Assembly: GCA_022615295.1 (NCBI GenBank)
Contig: JAKEHF010000034.1
Span: forward strand, 1-15,776
Source: Actinomycetota bacterium
GTDB taxonomy: Bacteria; Actinomycetota; Acidimicrobiia; Spongiisociales; ZC4RG35
Direction: 5' to 3'
DNA: 15,776 nucleotides
In this document: positions 1 to 6,785 of the stretch, piece by piece
How positions within the stretch are numbered: the stretch's first letter is position 1
Layout of the letters: every line of letters begins with the position of its first letter
Notes under the pieces: generated by a model
Told to the model about the DNA's origin: nothing
The model's input: only the letters and a program-made list of their open reading frames with translations
Databases searched by the model: none
Made by a program: the position numbers and the translations under genes

Positions 1-1
1 A

Positions 2-817
2 GCCGCCAGAACCCGTCTGATCGACCCCACCGATCCCAGATTCGCCCTCCAGGCGGCCCTGCTCGCCTTCATAGTTGTGGTCCATGCCGATCCCCGTCGC
101 GCGGTCGCCGGCGCCGTGATCGCCATCGTCGGTCTGGCGGTCAGGGGGCTGATCGTCAAGCCCTGGTTCTGGTGGATGGTGACCGCCTTGATGACCGTCT
201 GGTATCTCTGGGAGTGGCCGCTCCTCGACAACCATGTGGCCCTCTCTGTGTACTGGGCGGGCGCGGTGGGCATCTCCCTCACCGGTGCGGATTGGCGAGC
301 GAGTCTGGCGTCCCTGGGGAGATGGATGATCGTCGTCGTCTTCACCCTGGCCGTCTTTTGGAAAGTGGTGTCTCCCGAGTTCCTCGACGGCCGGTTCTTC
401 GAGTGGACCCTGGTCGTCGACCCCCGGTTCGTCCCTCTGGCCAGCGGTCTGGGGATGGACACCGGGGCATTGGAGGCCAACCGGGCGTTGGTCGCCTCCG
501 GGATGGAGGGGTCGCTTGCCGCGGGAGCCGCCATCCCCGCCGCCGCCCAGATCCTCACCTGGGGGACGCTGGTCGTCGAGAGCGCGGTGGCGGCGCTCTG
601 GGCGCTAGGGGAGAGGGTGGGTGTATGGCGTCATCTCGTCCTAGCACTATTCGCCGTGATCACCTATGTCATCGTCCCGGTCGCCGGTTTCGGCTTCATG
701 CTCCTGGTGATGGGCGTGGCCACGGTGACCACGACAAAGGCCCGTCTTGCCTACGCCCTGGGGGCCGTGGCCCTGATCGTCTACTCGACGGTGTGGACCT
801 CGCTCGTCTTGGGGTGA
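2..817 (+). CDS. Polytopic membrane protein, HTTM-like, 5'-truncated by window edge
   Basis: The reading frame is open from the first bases of the window and reads as protein throughout, so the true start lies upstream; a GTG at 77 is only an internal candidate. The visible 271 residues are mostly hydrophobic helices (about six or seven spans) joined by short loops. Two spots recall the HTTM (vitamin-K-dependent carboxylase membrane) family: LDNHVALSVYW resembles the family's NHxYL segment, and FWKVVSPEFLDG resembles the family's G-x-x-K-x-x-x-x-F/W-x-x-G segment, although the lysine here is one position out of register. The HTTM protein encoded at 4869-5657 has both segments in clearer form, so the two may be distant paralogues. 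It precedes an envelope-sugar gene by 58 bases. The membrane nature is clear; the family assignment is tentative and no activity can be assigned. Confidence 0.6.
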   Translation, partial: AARTRLIDPTDPRFALQAALLAFIVVVHADPRRAVAGAVIAIVGLAVRGLIVKPWFWWMVTALMTVWYLWEWPLLDNHVALSVYWAGAVGISLTGADWRASLASLGRWMIVVVFTLAVFWKVVSPEFLDGRFFEWTLVVDPRFVPLASGLGMDTGALEANRALVASGMEGSLAAGAAIPAAAQILTWGTLVVESAVAALWALGERVGVWRHLVLALFAVITYVIVPVAGFGFMLLVMGVATVTTTKARLAYALGAVALIVYSTVWTSLVLG

Positions 818-860
818 TCTTTGATTCCGTCGACTCAATTACGCACGGTGGTTGCCGATG

Positions 861-866
861 TAATCT
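861..866 (+). promoter_or_regulatory. Candidate -10 hexamer for the sugar-nucleotide gene
   Basis: TAATCT lies nine bases before the GTG at 876, at a distance where transcription would begin at or next to the start codon. No convincing -35 box is visible and the start lacks a clear Shine-Dalgarno sequence, so a leaderless mRNA is a reasonable reading. Confidence 0.35.
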
Positions 867-875
867 TGTGAAGTC

Positions 876-1880
876 GTGGTGGGCCAAACCTTGAGTGAGT
901 TCGACCGTTTCGCCCTACGCGCAGCCGGGTTTGACAGGCTCGAGGACATGCATGCCGTGGTCATGGGTGGCGCCGGGTTCCTCGGCTCCCATATCTGCAC
1001 CTGGCTGGTCGATTGTGGGGCCCGGGTCACCTGTCTCGACAATCTGATCACTGGCCGCCCTGACAACGTGGCCCATCTGCTCGATCGCAAGAGCTTCCGA
1101 CTCATCGATTACGACGTCACCGACTTCATCCATGTCGCCGGAAGGGTCGACTATGTACTCAACTTCGCCTCCCCGGCCTCGCCTGTCGACTATCTGAAAT
1201 GGCCGATCCACACCCTAAAGGTCGGCGCCTTTGGCACCCACAAGGGTCTCGGGCTTGCCCTTGAGAAGGGCGCCGTGTTCCTCCTCGCCTCAACCTCCGA
1301 GGTCTACGGCGACCCCAAAGTGAACCCGCAGCCGGAGAGCTATTGGGGCAACGTCAACCCGATAGGACCTAGAGGCGTCTACGACGAGGCAAAGCGATTC
1401 GCCGAGGCGATGACTCTCGCGTATCACCGGGAGCACGGGTTGGCCACTCGGATCGTGCGCATCTTCAACACCTACGGTCCCCGGATGAGAGTCAACGACG
1501 GCCGAGCGGTGCCCGCCTTCTTCAAGGCGGCGTTGGAGAACCGTCCACTCCCAGTCCATGGAGACGGTCTTCAGACGAGATCGCTGTGCTACGTCGATGA
1601 CGAGGTGGAAGGCATCCTCCGTCTGCTCCTCTCCGACGAGACCCACCCGGTGAACATCGGGAACCCTGAGGAGGTGACCGTCCTCGAGTTGGCCGAGACC
1701 ATACAAGAGGTGGTCGGCAACTACCCGGGCATCGAGTTCATCCACCGTCCAACCGACGACCCGACGGTACGCTGGCCCGATGTGACCCGGGCGGAAGAGA
1801 TCCTCGGATGGAAGGCGCAGATCCCCCTCCGGGAGGGGTTGGAGCGCACGCTTCCCTGGTTCAGACAGCTGGTCGGCTGA
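876..1880 (+). CDS. NAD-dependent sugar-nucleotide epimerase/decarboxylase, UDP-glucuronate decarboxylase (UXS) type
   Basis: This is an extended short-chain dehydrogenase/reductase with a Rossmann fold. The NAD-binding GGAGFLG is at residues 31-37, the catalytic region TSEVYGDP at 140-147 and the YxxxK pair as YDEAK at 169-173. The segments NFASPASPVDYL, RIFNTYGPRM and LQTRSLCYVDD are typical of UDP-glucuronate decarboxylases, which oxidise and decarboxylate UDP-glucuronate to UDP-xylose in the cytoplasm. dTDP-glucose 4,6-dehydratase-like activity is the main alternative. The start is uncertain. GTG at 876 gives 334 residues and has a good -10 hexamer nine bases upstream; ATG at 948 gives 310 residues, the usual family length, with GAGG only two bases before it. 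Downstream lie a GT-C-like membrane protein and a UPF0104-type membrane protein, so the product probably feeds envelope polysaccharide or glycolipid assembly. Confidence 0.85.
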   Translation: MVGQTLSEFDRFALRAAGFDRLEDMHAVVMGGAGFLGSHICTWLVDCGARVTCLDNLITGRPDNVAHLLDRKSFRLIDYDVTDFIHVAGRVDYVLNFASPASPVDYLKWPIHTLKVGAFGTHKGLGLALEKGAVFLLASTSEVYGDPKVNPQPESYWGNVNPIGPRGVYDEAKRFAEAMTLAYHREHGLATRIVRIFNTYGPRMRVNDGRAVPAFFKAALENRPLPVHGDGLQTRSLCYVDDEVEGILRLLLSDETHPVNIGNPEEVTVLELAETIQEVVGNYPGIEFIHRPTDDPTVRWPDVTRAEEILGWKAQIPLREGLERTLPWFRQLVG

Positions 1881-1935
1881 CAGCACTCCCGACCACTGCT
1901 CAGCATGTCTGAAACGTCGTAAGACCGGGGACGGC

Positions 1936-1952
1936 GATGACGATGAGTCATC
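1936..1952 (+). repeat. Six-base inverted repeat before the GT-C-like gene
   Basis: GATGAC at 1936-1941 and GTCATC at 1947-1952 form a perfect inverted repeat with a five-base spacer, ending seven bases before the GTG start at 1959. It could be an operator half-site pair or a small hairpin covering the ribosome entry region, where no Shine-Dalgarno sequence is visible. It is short enough to be chance. Confidence 0.25.
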
Positions 1953-1958
1953 ATTGCC

Positions 1959-3920
1959 GTGGTGACCGAGTCATCCCCCTCACCCGGACTGGCGACCTCC
2001 CGCCCGGTCTTCGAGACCCTGGTGGTTTGGTGCTTGTCTGGTCTGCTCGGCGTCGGCCTCGTCGCCTTGGCGGCGGCGATGCTCGGGGTCATGGAGCCGT
2101 GGCTGGTCTGGCCCTTGGGTCTCCTGGCGACGATGGGTCTGACCAGACTGGCCCCCAGGACCGCCATCCCTGGCCCCATGTCACTCGGCACGGTCCTGGC
2201 CATCGTCTTGGCGACCGGCGTGATCGTGCTCGGGTGGCTGGCCCCACACGAGCACTTCCTGGGGATCCGTGACCCGGGGACCTATGTGGCCACCGCCTCT
2301 TGGATCGCCCGCCAGGGGACACTGGCCATGGAGGTGTCGGTGCCCGGTGTCGACCCCGAGACGGTGGTATATTCCAGTGTGGGGTTCCCCTCCGTCGGGG
2401 CTCCGGCGACGCTGAGACCACAGTTCCTCCATCTCTTCCCCAGCATCCTGGCCCTGGTCGGTTCCACCTTTGGGCTCTCGGCGATGTACCTGGTCAACCC
2501 GGTGATCGCCGGCATCGCAGTGCTCGCCTTCTTCGCTTTCGCCCGACGAATGCTCGGCGAGACACAGGGGTCACTGGCAACACTGCTGGTGGTCCTCACC
2601 CTGCCCTTCCTCTACTTCTCGAGGGCCCCATTCACCGAGTTGACTTCCATGGCCTTCGTGTTCGGAGGGCTGTGGCTGCTCGGCGTGGCGGTCGGCTCGG
2701 GTTCGAGACGATTCGGCTATCTCGGTGGTCTGGTGCTCGGAGGAGCAACTGTCGCCCGGATCGATGGTGTCATCGTGCTGGTGGGCTTGGTCGCCTACGT
2801 CACCTGGCTCGACGTCTCATCTCCCGAGGACCAGGCGACCCCCATCCTCGGTGGTGCCGTGGTCGCGGGTCTGCTTATGGCGGGGGTGGGGATGGCCAAC
2901 GGGTTGATCTATTCCCCGGTCTACATAGCCGATCACGCCGAGTTCATCGGCGCCGCGGCCCTGGCCATCCTGGTGCTGCGTCTCATGGGGGCGAGACCGG
3001 CCGAGCCGGTGCGGAGCCTGCTGCGGAGGAACCGGCAGGGACTGGCCACCGTGGTGACCGTGGGACTCGGGTTGTGGCTGGCTTACGCATGGCTGGTGAG
3101 ACCCTTCGTGGAGGCCCCGACCAGATCGGACATCTATGCCATTGCCGGGCTCCAGGAGCAGGCGGGAGTGGCCGTCGAACCGCTCCGCACATACGCCGAG
3201 CTGAGCGTGCACTGGCTCGTCTGGTACCTGGGCATCCCCCTGGTGGGTTTGGGCCTGCTCGGTCTCGTGGTCGGTGTCAGACGTGTCCTCTCCAAGGGTG
3301 ATCCCGACCAGGGCCCTTTCGTCGCCTTGAGCGCCGTCGCCATCGTCACATACCTCTTCCGGCCATCGATCAACCCCGACCACATCTGGGCTATGCGGCG
3401 CTTCCTCCCCATCGTCATCCCCGCCCTCATCGTCTTCGGCTGTTTGGTCGTGGCGAGGCTCGCCGGGCGGCACAGCTTGGTGCGAGGTGTCGTGACGCTC
3501 CTGTTGGCGATTCCCATCCTGCTCACCTCCATCCCCGTGGGCCTCGACCCCGAGTTCGAGGACGGTGGGGCCACGGTCGAGGCGATATGTGGCGGTCTCG
3601 GAGCGGAGGCGGTGGTCCTCTTCACCGGCCCATCGGCCCGGGCCTTGTCCGACTCGCTGATGCCCCTGCTGCGGGGATGGTGCGGTGTTCAGGCCATGGC
3701 CCAACCACCCGATACCACGCTCGACGAAGAGGATGTGAGGGAGATCTCATCCCAGATCCCGGAGGACGCACGTTTGTGGGTGATCGGAAGCGACATCGGC
3801 GGGGACCGGATCACCCTCGTCTCCCACACCTTCTCGTATCTGGAGGGGACCCTCTTCGAGCCGCCGCAGGTATGGAACGAGTTGGTGGTGGATCTGGCCG
3901 CGACCAGTCCACGGGATTGA
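1959..3920 (+). CDS. Large polytopic membrane protein, probable GT-C glycosyltransferase
   Basis: The 653-residue product has about a dozen hydrophobic spans and a short C-terminal soluble part from about residue 530. RDPGTY at 104-109 follows the first long hydrophobic pair, where lipid-linked GT-C enzymes (PMT/ArnT-like) carry their catalytic acidic residue in the first extracytoplasmic loop; the text after it, ATASWIARQGTL, also fits that group. PDHIWAMRRFLP near residue 475 lies between late spans and is typical of actinobacterial relatives. Such proteins move a sugar from a polyprenyl-phosphate carrier to an acceptor on the outer face of the membrane; donor and acceptor cannot be read here. 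GTG at 1959 is chosen because an in-frame stop lies just upstream at 1944; GTG at 1962 is equivalent. The next gene begins four bases after the stop, indicating co-transcription and probably a shared task. Confidence 0.7.
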   Translation: MVTESSPSPGLATSRPVFETLVVWCLSGLLGVGLVALAAAMLGVMEPWLVWPLGLLATMGLTRLAPRTAIPGPMSLGTVLAIVLATGVIVLGWLAPHEHFLGIRDPGTYVATASWIARQGTLAMEVSVPGVDPETVVYSSVGFPSVGAPATLRPQFLHLFPSILALVGSTFGLSAMYLVNPVIAGIAVLAFFAFARRMLGETQGSLATLLVVLTLPFLYFSRAPFTELTSMAFVFGGLWLLGVAVGSGSRRFGYLGGLVLGGATVARIDGVIVLVGLVAYVTWLDVSSPEDQATPILGGAVVAGLLMAGVGMANGLIYSPVYIADHAEFIGAAALAILVLRLMGARPAEPVRSLLRRNRQGLATVVTVGLGLWLAYAWLVRPFVEAPTRSDIYAIAGLQEQAGVAVEPLRTYAELSVHWLVWYLGIPLVGLGLLGLVVGVRRVLSKGDPDQGPFVALSAVAIVTYLFRPSINPDHIWAMRRFLPIVIPALIVFGCLVVARLAGRHSLVRGVVTLLLAIPILLTSIPVGLDPEFEDGGATVEAICGGLGAEAVVLFTGPSARALSDSLMPLLRGWCGVQAMAQPPDTTLDEEDVREISSQIPEDARLWVIGSDIGGDRITLVSHTFSYLEGTLFEPPQVWNELVVDLAATSPRD

Positions 3921-3924
3921 CGAA

Positions 3925-4908
3925 GTGAAGACCAAGACGTCTGAGGATGGCGCAGCCGATCCCGCAACGATCGCTCGGCGGTCTCGACTCACCCGTCTGG
4001 TCTTCTGGCTCGTGGTCGGGTTGGGTGCGGCGACCAGCGTCTTCGTGCTCGCCCGGACCGACGACGACCCGGTGGAGACGATGTTGTCGGCGTGGCCGGT
4101 CATACTCGGCGCCGCCGTTCTCTACGTCATAGGGATGACCCTCGATGCCATCGCCTGGAGCCGGCTGTTCACGGAGGACCGGCGGGCCCTCGCTCTCGGT
4201 TTCATCCTCTCCCAGCCCGTCAAATACATGCCGGGAGGGTTCGCCCAACCCCTCGGTCAGATGGCTCTGGCCGTGGAGACCATCGGCCGGACCTCTCCCG
4301 TCCTCGTTGCCTTCCCGGTGCACGTGCTGATCAACGTCGTAGCTGCCACGACGCTCGGCGCTCTCGTCTTGTTCGTCGCCGACGTCCCCGGCTGGGCACG
4401 CTGGCTGGTGATCCTGACGCCCCTGGTCTGGATCCTGCTCGATCGTCGCTGGATGGGAACGGTCCTCGAGTACTTGGGGAGAAGGGTCCCCAGGTTGCGT
4501 GTGGACGCCGGTGTGCCCAGCCAGGGTCTGATCAACCGGTCGTTTGGCTTCGCCCTGGCCGGCCACGGCCTCATGTTCCTCAGCTTTGGGGTGCTCACCG
4601 ATGACGCGATAGGCGGCTGGTCGGTCATCCAGCTTGCCATCGTCTACGCCATCGCCTGGCTCGTCGGCTACGTGGTGATCCCTTCACCCGCTGGTCTCGG
4701 CGCCAGGGAGGCCGCCCTGTTGGCGCTCCTCGCCGGCACCCTGACGGCTTCCGAGGTGATCGCCGTGGCCACGGTCCACAGGGTCATGACCATGATCTGT
4801 GAGCTGGGGATGATGGGTGTGGCCGTGTTGCTGGCCCGACGGCGTCCGACCATCCCCGGGATCGAGGCTCAGGACAGCTTCGGGCCGGGTTCGCCGACCG
4901 GAGTGTGA
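3925..4908 (+). CDS. UPF0104 / lysylphosphatidylglycerol synthase TM-domain family membrane protein
   Basis: A 327-residue protein with about eight spans after a charged N-terminal tail (residues 1-23). Family marks are KYMPGG at 100-105, PSPAGLGAREA at 253-263, and the late VHRVMTMICELGMM helix. These match the membrane domain shared by MprF flippases and stand-alone members often found next to glycosyltransferases. The aminoacyl-transferase domain of full MprF is absent, so aminoacylation of lipids is not expected. Transport of a lipid or lipid-linked sugar across the membrane is inferred from the family and from the adjoining GT-C-like gene. The GTG start lies four bases after the upstream stop; no strong Shine-Dalgarno is present apart from the GAAG-like bases around it. 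The last 40 bases overlap the convergent HTTM gene on the other strand. Confidence 0.78.
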   Translation: MKTKTSEDGAADPATIARRSRLTRLVFWLVVGLGAATSVFVLARTDDDPVETMLSAWPVILGAAVLYVIGMTLDAIAWSRLFTEDRRALALGFILSQPVKYMPGGFAQPLGQMALAVETIGRTSPVLVAFPVHVLINVVAATTLGALVLFVADVPGWARWLVILTPLVWILLDRRWMGTVLEYLGRRVPRLRVDAGVPSQGLINRSFGFALAGHGLMFLSFGVLTDDAIGGWSVIQLAIVYAIAWLVGYVVIPSPAGLGAREAALLALLAGTLTASEVIAVATVHRVMTMICELGMMGVAVLLARRRPTIPGIEAQDSFGPGSPTGV

Positions 4909-5657
4909 ATGAACAGCGGATAGGTGCTCAACATGAGCGCCGAGAAAACCGCCAGCTCCACCGTGTCCGCCAAGAGCGTCACGATCGCCAGATGCAGGCC
5001 CACTCCGAGGGCAATGGCCGGCTTGCGATAGCGGGGCAGCCACAAGGCGAAGGCCAGAAAGACCTCGACCACGATGGTCAAGATGGCGACGGTGACCAGC
5101 ACGTCTCTCCGTGCCAGGACGCCGGGCAGGCTGATCAAGCCGCGGTCGAGGACGCCGGCGAGGGCGAGGCCGGACAGGAAGTCGTCGTTGATCTTGCTGA
5201 TCCCCGAGAAGAAGTAGACGATCGACACCTGGAGCATCAGCAGGAGGAGGGTCCACCTCGGCACGACACGTCCAATTCGGGCTCCGCCGGCGGCGACTGC
5301 GAGGAGGAGGACCATCCACGCCATTAGGTAGAGGTGATTGCTGTAGGTCTGACGGTCGAGGGCCAGCATCACGGCCAGACATCCGACGAGACACGGCGCG
5401 GTGACGCCCAAACGCCATCCGACGGTCACCAACAAGGCGCTGGCGGCCCAGAGGCCGACCAGGGTCCAAGCCAGGGCGGGTGTCGGGTCGGGCATCCAGT
5501 CGAACAGCGGCATCCGTAGCACCTCGGGCTCGGCGAGACGAAGCAGGACGGGGAGCGCGACCCAAGCTCGAACGAAGGCTGCAGCCCCCACGACCATGCG
5601 GGTGATCCTCAGCGTGTCCGGTCTGACCGGCACCATGAGAGCGCTCAGCATCGCCAT
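4869..5657 (-). CDS. HTTM-domain membrane protein (gamma-carboxylase-like membrane half)
   Basis: The 262-residue product has about six to seven spans and matches the HTTM domain, the membrane part of vitamin-K-dependent gamma-glutamyl carboxylase and its bacterial relatives. Key segments are SNHLYL at 106-111, YFFSGISKINDDFL at 148-161, and a late helix starting LHLAIVTLLADTVELAVF at 221-238. Lys155 falls where human GGCX has its catalytic Lys218 in an equivalent GVKKLDADW-type stretch (from family knowledge). The soluble C-terminal domain usually fused to this membrane part is missing; the gene just upstream seems to encode it. ATG at 5657 is chosen because AGGGGG lies three bases before it; it overlaps the upstream gene by 13 bases. 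ATG at 5651 or 5639 are alternatives. The 3' end overlaps the convergent plus-strand gene by 40 bases. The reaction and substrate of bacterial members are mostly unknown. Confidence 0.75.
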   Translation of the reverse strand: MAMLSALMVPVRPDTLRITRMVVGAAAFVRAWVALPVLLRLAEPEVLRMPLFDWMPDPTPALAWTLVGLWAASALLVTVGWRLGVTAPCLVGCLAVMLALDRQTYSNHLYLMAWMVLLLAVAAGGARIGRVVPRWTLLLLMLQVSIVYFFSGISKINDDFLSGLALAGVLDRGLISLPGVLARRDVLVTVAILTIVVEVFLAFALWLPRYRKPAIALGVGLHLAIVTLLADTVELAVFSALMLSTYPLFIHTPVGEPGPKLS

Positions 5658-6013
5658 TCGCCCCCTGCCCAGCGGACGGCAACGGCCCCGGGGATCACCA
5701 AACACAAGTGGGGCGGGACGGTCTCCTCCAGGGGCAGGTCCCCCCGGGGCCGGGCGAGGATGCTCTCCAAGGGGACCATCACCGGACCTTCTGCGGTGTC
5801 CACCGTGAACTCGACCTGGGTGTGATAGGCGAACATCTGCCAGGCGAAACGCCGAGCCCGTTGAGACTCACCGAGGCTCGAGACGGGTATCACCAGCTGG
5901 ACCAAGAGGAAGAGACCGAGACAGACCGCGGCGACGCCCGGTCTCCACCGCCAGCCCCCCGGGTTTTCGTCGGTTCGCGCAGACGACGCGGTGTCGGCTC
6001 CGTTGTCAGTCAT
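5645..6013 (-). CDS. Small single-span protein resembling the post-membrane segment of HTTM carboxylase-like proteins
   Basis: This 122-residue protein has a polar N-terminus (1-24), one hydrophobic helix at about 27-45 (VAAVCLGLFLLVQLVIPVSS), and a soluble tail. Just after the helix it reads RRFAWQMFAYHTQVEFTV. In fused HTTM/gamma-carboxylase proteins the last helix ends in a similar Q-x-x-x-P stretch and is followed by a Y/F-S/A-W-x-M segment and a beta-rich soluble part, so this looks like the separately encoded C-terminal portion of such an enzyme, though a shorter one. I know of no named family for it. The ATG at 6013 overlaps the stop of the upstream methyltransferase as ATGA, with CGAGGG three bases before the start, and the 3' end overlaps the HTTM gene by 13 bases. 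A longer open frame runs upstream to 6541 but that part is antisense to or in another frame of the methyltransferase gene. Confidence 0.7.
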   Translation of the reverse strand: MTDNGADTASSARTDENPGGWRWRPGVAAVCLGLFLLVQLVIPVSSLGESQRARRFAWQMFAYHTQVEFTVDTAEGPVMVPLESILARPRGDLPLEETVPPHLCLVIPGAVAVRWAGGEWRC

Positions 6014-6756
6014 CGCCCTCGCCGCAGGATCGAGGTCTGCTCGGGATAGGGCAATGTCGGGGTCAGACCCCGGTACACCTCCTCGACCAGACCCGAGCTC
6101 GATATCGCCGCCCGGTAGCGACGACGTCGCGAGTTGTCGAAGACGATGATCCCGTCGGGCGCCAGATGGCCCTTCGCCACCTCGAGACACGCCTCGCGGG
6201 CCCGGCCGTCGATCACTATCAGGTCGAACAAGCCGCCTTCCCGGGTCATCTGGGTCACATATCGGCCGAAGTCGAGGTTCTTGAAGCCCTCCTTGGAAGA
6301 GGGGACCGTGGGTCGTGGGCTGGGCTCCGCCTCCACGAGCAGCAGCCTCACATTGTGGAATCCGGCGACTGAGGCCATGGTCGAGTCGAAGAACTGGGCG
6401 GAGTGGTCCACCGAGATCAGCCTGTCGACACGTCTCGCCAACCAGACCGTGCTGGCTCCGGCTCCCCATTCGAACGCCGAGGTGGTGTTCCTGGCCGACA
6501 ACCAACTCTCGATCCGGTCGATGGCCCGATAGGTCCACCAAGGGATGTCGAGACCGGCCAGGGCCGCCGGGTCATGGACGAGAGTGAGGGTGTGTGCCCA
6601 GTGGCGAAACCGGCGCCCCAGAGGTGGTGGCTCCCGGAGGAAGCCGAGACGTCTCAGCAACGTCCCCACCGATCGTGCCATCGACGCGTAGAGCCTCTTA
6701 AGGAGTCCCAACGGGGTCGGCTTCATGAGACTGAGTTTGGCGGTCGTCGTCCTCAT
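6010..6756 (-). CDS. Class I SAM-dependent methyltransferase (FkbM/Methyltransf_24-like)
   Basis: The 248-residue product carries motif I as EWGAGAS at 96-102, the acidic end of the second strand as SVDHS at 115-119, and motif IV as FDLIVIDGRAR at 177-187, followed by APDGIIVFDNS at 199-209. This is the Rossmann-like fold that transfers a methyl group from S-adenosylmethionine. The long N-terminal region (1-90) and the VDH/DGRARE wording resemble methyltransferases found in polysaccharide and small-molecule clusters; the acceptor cannot be deduced. The ATG at 6756 has GAGG about ten bases upstream; ATG at 6726 is an alternative without a visible ribosome site. It leads a minus-strand operon with the small single-span protein (ATGA overlap) and the HTTM protein. 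Its start is only 29 bases from the divergent methyltransferase at 6786. Confidence 0.78.
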   Translation of the reverse strand: MRTTTAKLSLMKPTPLGLLKRLYASMARSVGTLLRRLGFLREPPPLGRRFRHWAHTLTLVHDPAALAGLDIPWWTYRAIDRIESWLSARNTTSAFEWGAGASTVWLARRVDRLISVDHSAQFFDSTMASVAGFHNVRLLLVEAEPSPRPTVPSSKEGFKNLDFGRYVTQMTREGGLFDLIVIDGRAREACLEVAKGHLAPDGIIVFDNSRRRRYRAAISSSGLVEEVYRGLTPTLPYPEQTSILRRGR

Positions 6757-6773
6757 CGCCGGGAACCTCGCAC

Positions 6774-6779
6774 TACTTT
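6774..6779 (+). promoter_or_regulatory. Candidate -10 hexamer for the plus-strand methyltransferase-uvrC operon
   Basis: TACTTT lies six bases before the GTG at 6786 and fits a leaderless start. It sits inside the 29-base gap between two divergent genes, so any promoter elements for the two directions must overlap the opposite gene's 5' end. No good -35 box is seen. Confidence 0.3.
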
Positions 6780-6785
6780 CTGGGC

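Noticed and set aside
2817..3704. Long minus-strand open frame opposite the GT-C-like gene
   Set aside because: Composition is Asp/Gly/His/Gln-rich with no hydrophobic core, typical of antisense of a G+C-rich membrane gene.
4869..6013. Frameshift of a single carboxylase gene as the cause of the two-gene split
   Set aside because: The presumed C-terminal part precedes the membrane part and each has its own start and ribosome site, so a simple frameshift cannot produce this order.
6014..6541. Upstream extension of the 122-residue single-span protein
   Set aside because: It lies wholly inside the methyltransferase gene in another frame, while ATGA overlap and CGAGGG mark the start at 6013.
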